Of a stretch of DNA of 64,000 nt, positions 58,516-64,000 are shown piece by piece. The position numbers and the translations under genes were made by a program. This stretch comes from Cristatella mucedo (lineage: Eukaryota > Bryozoa > Phylactolaemata > Cristatellidae), in contig WPIO01000045.1 of NCBI GenBank assembly GCA_009760855.2, positions 2,683,501 to 2,747,500 of the forward strand. The letters run 5' to 3'. Within the stretch, counting starts at the first letter, position 1. Every line of letters begins with the position of its first letter. The notes beneath the pieces are model-generated. The model saw only the letters and a list, made by a program, of their open reading frames with translations, had not been told where the DNA came from and ran no database searches.

Positions 58516-59534
58516 TTATTGTAAAAATACAGAAATTGTTGAAATAAGCAAGGTTGGACTGCTCAAGAGACATCGGAAAAACAGTCATTGCAATGATAGT
58601 TTGCATAGTGCCCTAAAAGGACCAAATGTTTACACAGTTGCTTTATAACTCTCTGCAGTTGAAAAATGACCACCATTTATCGATTTGCAAGGAATTTAGC
58701 ACTAGACGAGCATGTGAAGTACTCGACTGTCATGTTTGGAACAACATGCGAAACCATACGAGAATTCCATAACAACCACAGTTAAGGAGTCGAGGATAAT
58801 GACTCGAGGATAAACTCGAGGATAATGGAATCCACTGAATAGTTCTTAGGCAAGCAGACAAAGCACAGACGACAGAAAACAAGTTCCTTTTGGTGCAGGG
58901 GAAGCTGGCGGATCATTTGCGTTTTAATGAAAATTAAAAAGGAGGTCAACGTAGATTGTGACTAAAGCCATGAGCAAAGTCTGGAATTTTAGCAGGCATG
59001 ATTTGAGGGCGGGATTACCAAAATTTTCAATTAGTTTCAAAAAACAGAGACACGAACAGAAGATTGGAAACTGGTGGTGCAGCCTTGAGGACTACTGAGG
59101 TTGTATCGATCTTCTAGGCAAGCCAGTGACGTGAACTTCACGCCCCGAGGAGAATTTTGAAGTCGACTCGATGCTCTATAAAAAACCACACGAAGAGTAA
59201 GAAGAAAGTCGGAGCAATTAGATGCTTTGACTTTGATTGAGACTTGACACATTACTATCCAGTTACTACGACCTTCGTGCTTGATCACCAGCTGAAAACC
59301 TGAACCAAAACAACCTTGTATTAAAAGAACTATGGAAATAGGGCTGATGAGGAATGGCTGTTTATTGTTTAATGTGATTTATCTATGTCTTCCGACCTGG
59401 GTGTTGTATAAGCACGAACACTTTCGTTCCCACTTCCTTTCGGTTGTTCGGCGATTTATTTTGCTGAGCGTTAAGTGCTACGAGAGTGTAATATGTCGAC
59501 ATTTTACTTCAGCTTTTTCATAATCTTAATACAG
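58516..59534. other. No recognised feature
   Basis: Short direct repeats of ACTCGAGGATAA near 58790-58825. Otherwise nothing. Confidence 0.4.
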
Positions 59535-59650
59535 CACCCTGAGGTTCGGTCCATGGGTTAAGGAGTCTGTTCTTGATGATTTAGATTGGGGCTAGTCCCC
59601 AGTGGCACGACTGGATATAGATTGCATTCTCTTAGGGTATTATAAATAAG

Positions 59651-59655
<5 letters not shown>
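59535..59655 (+). mobile_element. SINE-A, old
   Basis: GTTCGGTCCATGGGTTAAGG (A box), GGGCTAGTCCCCAGTGG (decayed B box), GGATATAGATTGCATTCTCT (tail) and TAGGGTATTATAAATAAG. Confidence 0.65.

Positions 59656-59704
<49 letters not shown>
59653..59704 (+). repeat. (CA)n(TA)n microsatellite
   Basis: About 28 bp of CA then 24 bp of TA, growing directly out of the SINE-A tail. Confidence 0.97.
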
Positions 59705-59705
<1 letters not shown>

Positions 59706-60314
59706 ATTACACTACTCTTGCTAAGCACAAACATTTTGGGCACCGATTCTGTTTAGATTGAGCAGTGAGCATGGTGTTATCATATGGACATACAGACGTG
59801 CTCTGTAAGGTTTTTAGACACTTTTTTGGTATACATTTTGCATTGACAGCCGATTAAGTTTCTCTTCAAATAGTTCATTTACTATGTTGCCTACGTCATT
59901 TTTTTATAGCAAATAAAGACCTGCCTAAAAAATTCAGTCGGTCATTCAGGAAAAAATTGTCATTGGTTCTGTATTCGTTGATACCTTGCTGAATTCTTGC
60001 GGAATGTTTTAAGGATCACGCGGCAGTAACAAAGCACATTCGGTCAGATAGCAGCTTAAAGAAGGAACTTGCATTAACTGGCCAAGCGATGCCGCTCAGT
60101 TTGATTGAGAAAAAAAATGAGTTAATTCCTAGCGAATCACCGAGGGAAACAAGATTTTTAACAGTGCTCAGATGATCCCCTCTCTTGAATATTGCCTAAA
60201 CGATTCAGTTTTTTCCGAACCAAGTTCTCGCTAAGCAGAGCTTTGACTCGCATGTCTGACCCTGTCGTGGACTTTGACAAAAGTGAAACTGCATTCCCAT
60301 GACATCACTCAGTA
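59705..60314. other. No recognised feature
   Basis: Nothing recognised. Confidence 0.4.
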
Positions 60315-60397
60315 CGAACAAATTTAGAGCCTCTAGAAAGAGATTTAGTTCCCTGAGGGTGCTTTATCAAGTGTGGGATTATTATTATTGTTAACTG
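60315..60397 (+). mobile_element. LINE-A, minimal 3' end
   Basis: AGCCTCTAGAAAGAGATTTA, GTTCCCTGAGGGTGCTTTAT and ATTATTATTATTG. Only about 80 bp remain. It lies ~55 bp from the donor of the signal/EGF1 exon. Confidence 0.82.
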
Positions 60398-60453
60398 TAT
60401 TAGCCCACTCATCCTATTTAGCATTAACATGGCAAAAGTACTTTATTGCTTAC

Positions 60454-60606
60454 CTTTACGGCAACAAGGTCCTTCCCATCCTGGTTCGCAGCCTTTGGAA
60501 CATGTTGCCGAGATGAAATCGCATTCCTGACCGAGAGAGCAATGGCAAGGACTGACGAACTCCTGCGCTGATACAATCGTCAGGAAGAATGGAAGTATAA
60601 TGCTTC
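60454..60606 (-). CDS. Exon: signal-like segment plus EGF-like domain 1 of EGF/FTP mosaic gene
   Basis: Most 5' coding exon recognised of the minus-strand mosaic gene. The acceptor (TTCTGTAG, moderate pyrimidine tract) and donor (AAAG/GTAAGC) are both phase 1, leaving 153 bp. It encodes a hydrophobic stretch, SIILPFFLTIVSA, followed by QEFVSP, which looks like the core of a signal peptide cleaved after VSA. After that comes an EGF-like module with CHC, EC, TC, GCEPGWEGPCC spacing. The protein should therefore enter the secretory pathway. The start Met is not settled. It is either in an unseen upstream exon or, if the acceptor is not used, at the in-frame ATG at 60745, which would put 46 residues ahead of the core. 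Joining the donor to the next FTP exon at 45346 gives CCRK-G-NIAFQ, a natural EGF-to-lectin linker. I infer function (extracellular adhesion or recognition) from domains only. Confidence 0.72.
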
Positions 60607-62144
60607 CTACAGAATAATTTCTACGTGAAACAATAAACACGTGGTGTTGAAAGAAACTTCCACCCACCTCCCATGGCAATGTGCAAGAAAAATCTTTTCC
60701 CTGCCTAGTAAAAAAACGAGACAAACTAGTGTCACTCGCAAGCACCGAACAGCTTGTATTTGCACACCGTCGGCACTCTCAAAAACTACTAGCCCAGGCA
60801 GCGTCCAGCACAACACTTCCCTCGGCAATGCTGACACCTACACCGAGCTGAGCTGACACCTGACAGCTGACACCTGACACCTACACAGAGCTGCGCCCAA
60901 ACCACCTCGAAGCTGTTGCCTCCGAGCCCTGACTCCGTCTCTCAATCTACAATCATCATAACCATCAACTGGCCACAACTAGCAGCAACTCGGCGATCAA
61001 CAAGGCAATCAAATCAAATGACTCAAAAACCAACCACAAAAAGGAAGTAATAGTTCATCCTCGCAGGTTGCATAGAACACCAGCTATTGGCACTCATTCC
61101 CTAAAAATGTTGCTTGTGGTTATATGACACTGATTAAATTAAAATAAACCTATTCTCATGAGAAAACAGAAACGCTATGTTCGCATTTAGTTGGAACGAG
61201 TGATTACATGATCATGATTAAAATGCATTCACAATAAATTCTAGAAAAATCACAACTCATATTATTTCAGGGAGAATTGCATGCTCTAGATTTGTGGCTA
61301 TACTGCTATTAGTTATCTCGAAGAAGCCCCAAAAATAGCATTACCTACGTTATACTGTCCTTGTTAGCAACGTTCAAAGTAAAGTACATTTATCCTCGTG
61401 CGAGGAAAGGCTTCGTTCCTTTGAGTAAGCTCACATGCTCTCCCAATTTTTCCCAGATTAACATCAAGGATGTGGACTTTAAGAGACATCATAAATCCAA
61501 TTTTGCATAGCTCTGTATGAAAGCCTGAAAGCTTCTCATAATTTCAAGAGTTGCGATAACCCCAAAAGCCGTAAACTCAAGCAATGAAACTATTCTAAGC
61601 CGTTATTGCTGTCGTTTTTACCCACTTGGCAAGTGTTTTACAATCTATATTTGTATTTATCTTAGGCCTCACAAAAATGCCAGGTTTGATTTTAGCATCC
61701 GAAAGCTGTTGAAAGCCATCTTGCAGACATTTGAAAATTGCTGAATCACTGTCTAGACTCTTGGAAAATTACTTAACAAAGCCTACCTTGATGTGTAGTG
61801 ATGGCATCACTACTTTTGAGGGTCAACGATTGGCTCTCACTTGATTTGGTTTTTCCAACGAAGAAATTAATTTCGCTGTGGACATTTCCTATTTTTCCAT
61901 TTCCTATTGGGATAGTGTGCCTTAGTGTCAAATAATCCCATAAGTTAAGAAACATAGAAACCTTACGAAAGCAACTTAAAAATCGTCAAGAATGGCAGCA
62001 TTTATGAGTTACAAATAACCTGGAAAGTATAACCACCAAACTTAAAGGCACTAAGCAGCATCATGGCTGTGGCAATGCCCTTAATCAGGTACATAGAGTG
62101 AGCCAGACGGAGAGAAAGCCCAAGGAGATTCCGTCATCAAGTAC
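60607..62144. other. Upstream of the first recognised exon; no firm feature
   Basis: If the gene starts nearby, its promoter and 5' exon should be here. I see no convincing start exon. A short repeat, CTGACACCTGACA with variants, occupies about 60851-60886. A minus frame at 60607-60837 (MSALPREVLCWTLPGLVVF) is hydrophobic enough to be noted, but it lies in a different frame from the exon. Confidence 0.3.
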
Positions 62145-62967
62145 TTCTAACAAATAATAATAATAACACTACATTTGATGAAGAACCCCAGTAAACTCAA
62201 TCTTTTTCTAGGTGCTTTACGTTTTGCTGCAACGGAAACCCGATCAAATGGTGATGGTATCATGCTTGATAAATAGCATGAACAACATGATTAGGGGTGA
62301 CATGCACAGCGTCTGCATGCAAGTGCGGTTAATGGCAGCATGCAACTGTATCAGATCACATAAGCACATAAAGAGCGAATCATGGGGACCCGCTAAATGT
62401 TTCGTAAATAGGTGCGTATTAATTTCTTTTTGAATGCGGTCAAGTCAGGGTATATCGTGACGCATGTCGAGAGTGAGTTCCAGGCTTTGGGAGAATACGA
62501 ACTAAAGGCACGGTCTTCGAAGTATTTTAGGTCTGTATGAAGTACCGATGAACAGCTAGATTCCCAAAAGTAGGTGGTGCGATGCTTTGCCTGGCGGGGA
62601 GTAGATCTGATAGGTAGGCTGGAGCCCAAAAGTTAAGGGAGCAAAAAGTGAGCAATAAAACCTTGAAGTCAAACATTGCTTGACTTATGGCCAGTGCGAT
62701 ACTGTGAGAATTGGTGTGATGTGGCAACTGCGAAGCTCACGACAGACAAGCCTAGCTGCAAAATTTTGCACCATCTGTAAGCCCCTGATTGAACTTGATG
62801 GTGGGCCTGCAAGCAGTGAGTTCCAGAAGTCCAGACAGGATGTTACAAATGCATGGACCAACTTAGATGTGGTATCCTTATATCTAAACAACGCCAAATT
62901 TTAGTCATATTATGTAGCTGAAAGTAGGCTGACTTTATTGTAGAGGTGATGTCGTCATCTAACAAAA

Positions 62968-63054
62968 TTTTAATAATGCATTTGATGAAGCACCTGCAGA
63001 GAAATTGGTGTCTCACTAGGCGCTTTACAGTTGCTGCAAAGGAAACACGATAGA
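62968..63054 (-). mobile_element. Short LINE-A 3'-end insert within LINE-A
   Basis: TAATAATGCATTTGATGAAG, GAAATTGGTGTCTCACTAGG and CGCTTTACAGTTGCTGC are a second 3' terminus lying in the middle of the host copy. The host coding region continues after it (reversed LADVIAKLNLGF). It is an ultra-short LINE-A insertion or a rearrangement. Confidence 0.7.
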
Positions 63055-63147
63055 AGAGAAAGCCTAGATTGAGCTTGGCAATCACATCGGCAATAGGGAG
63101 AGTACAAACCTTGAAAAGAACCAAACCTACCACGGAGCCCGGGGGTA

Positions 63148-63302
63148 AATAAATAAAAATACATAATGTATTTATATAACGCCCCAATGAGAACCTAATT
63201 TCTATTAATGCGCTTCACATATGCCTCGGCCCTCCAACCCACGACCACAGCCAAACTCTGTTTGGGGCGATCATCTTAACCGCTAAGCCAAAATTGCTGC
63301 CC
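63148..63302 (-). mobile_element. SINE-A inserted in LINE-A
   Basis: On its own strand: TTGGCTTAGCGGTTAAGATG (A box), GTCGTGGGTTGGAGGG (altered B box), CATATGTGAAGCGCATTAAT, tail TAGGTTCTCATTGGGGCG, then an AT-rich end. The LINE-A coding region is interrupted exactly around it. Confidence 0.85.
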
Positions 63303-64000
63303 TATACTTCAGAGGTACCTCAGATTATGATCTTTTTCCATTCTCATCAATACTGTAGAGTCTTCCATTGAGATAGGACCTGAGCAATTGCAGAGCAGTG
63401 CCATTTATGACAAGGCGAAATGAGAGGCGCTCAAAAATGACTTGGTAATCTATAGTGTCGCAAACTTCCGAAATATCGAGCAAAACAAGCAGATATACTC
63501 TACACATGTCCGGATTCCTGTGAAACTCGTTGTACACCCGAAGCAATGCTGACGCCGAGGAGTGATTAGCTCTAAAGTCATACTGGAACTTACTAGCTTG
63601 TTTTGAAGTTTTAATATATGTGTTCAGCCATTTTGACACCGCTCTTTCCGGCGTCTTAATAGGAATTGCAGAAGGGAGACTGGGCGGTAGTTGCTCACGT
63701 TCATTGGTCTAGTACCACTTTCTTGAGTAGTGGCCTGACTACAGCTTCTTTGAAAGGAGCTGAGACCTGAAGCTAAGCTGATGACATAATTCACACGTTA
63801 TTTAGGTATAGCAGCAGCAAATCAATGCAAAGTAGGAGCAGGACATAGGGAACAGTGTCCAAAGGACTGTTGTCTTTTTTGAATGAGACATTAACTTCAG
63901 GATGAGGTCACTAGTCACCTGCTTGAATGTAGACTTTGAGGTGCTGCAAGGAATTGAGGGACAGCATTCTAAATGGGCTGCTACCGTCGCAGGGATTGAC

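Larger units (their letters stand above)
62145..64000 (-). mobile_element. LINE-A, long degenerate copy running off the right edge
   Basis: TAA tail at 62151-62167, reversed 3' UTR, then LAFGNLAVHRYF-like and ARLVCRELRSCHITP material. From 63303 the RT N-terminal half follows (LNTYIKTSKQASKFQYDF, SASALLRVYNEFHRN, LLVLLDISEVCDTIDY). It is interrupted at 62968-63054 by an extra LINE-A-like 3' end and at 63148-63302 by SINE-A. It extends further 5' than the 48 kb copy. Confidence 0.85.

Noticed and set aside
7008-63302. tRNA-like segments with A and B boxes as possible tRNA genes
   Set aside because: None forms a complete tRNA; all occur in repeated bodies with the same tails, so they are SINE heads.

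Overview
The window looks like invertebrate animal nuclear DNA. It is AT-rich, has long introns with canonical GT/AG splice sites, is full of short interspersed and non-LTR retroelements, and has no compact operon-like coding. The only host gene I can support is a long, intron-rich gene on the minus strand. It encodes a secreted or membrane-receptor-type protein made of EGF-like and fucolectin-type (FTP, F5/8-like) lectin modules. Such EGF+FTP mosaics are common in spiralian and other marine invertebrate genomes. I cannot fix the phylum from the sequence; a lophotrochozoan is a guess. || Host gene, read right to left: exon 60606-60454 (hydrophobic signal-like segment + EGF1); 45346-45098 (N-half of FTP1), followed by a decayed C-half down to 44911; 39691-39569 (EGF2); 37238-37017 and 22108-21884 (N- and C-halves of FTP2); 17686-17528 (EGF3); 14854-14633 (C-half of FTP3, whose N-half I could not find); 11859-11719 (EGF4); 5900-5538 (beta-sandwich, possibly FN3-like). 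All nine intact exons start and end in phase 1, so each can be added or skipped without shifting the frame. The joints read well, for example EGF1 into FTP1 and EGF2 into FTP2. The gene runs off the left edge, so the membrane and cytoplasmic part, if any, is not seen. || The introns, and most of the window, are retroelement debris. LINE-A is a CR1/L2-type non-LTR element with a (TAA/ATT)n tail. It is present in about 18 pieces on both strands; the best is 48045-49915. LINE-B is a second CR1/L2-type family; the best copy, 30829-33502, keeps part of the endonuclease and the reverse transcriptase with YSDD. One very old third lineage lies at about 35335-36240. There are two tRNA-derived SINE families. 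SINE-A carries a 3' tail resembling that of LINE-A, which suggests it uses LINE-A for mobilisation. SINE-B has a short perfect palindrome next to its B box. Elements are nested in one another at 1087-1767, 25484-25672, 28775-29079, 30829-33502 and 63148-63302, which gives relative ages. || Simple repeats include a ~530 bp TG-rich tract directly after the EGF2 exon, a CT tract at 3.9-4.2 kb, and (CA)n(TA)n tracts at 12.8 and 59.7 kb. The 52.4-58.3 kb stretch and parts of several introns hold nothing I recognise. I saw no LTR elements, retroviral copies, CRISPR arrays or bona fide tRNA/rRNA genes. The strongest leads are the modular lectin gene and its irregularities (orphan half-domain, duplicated exon edge, decayed half-domain) and the shared SINE/LINE tail.
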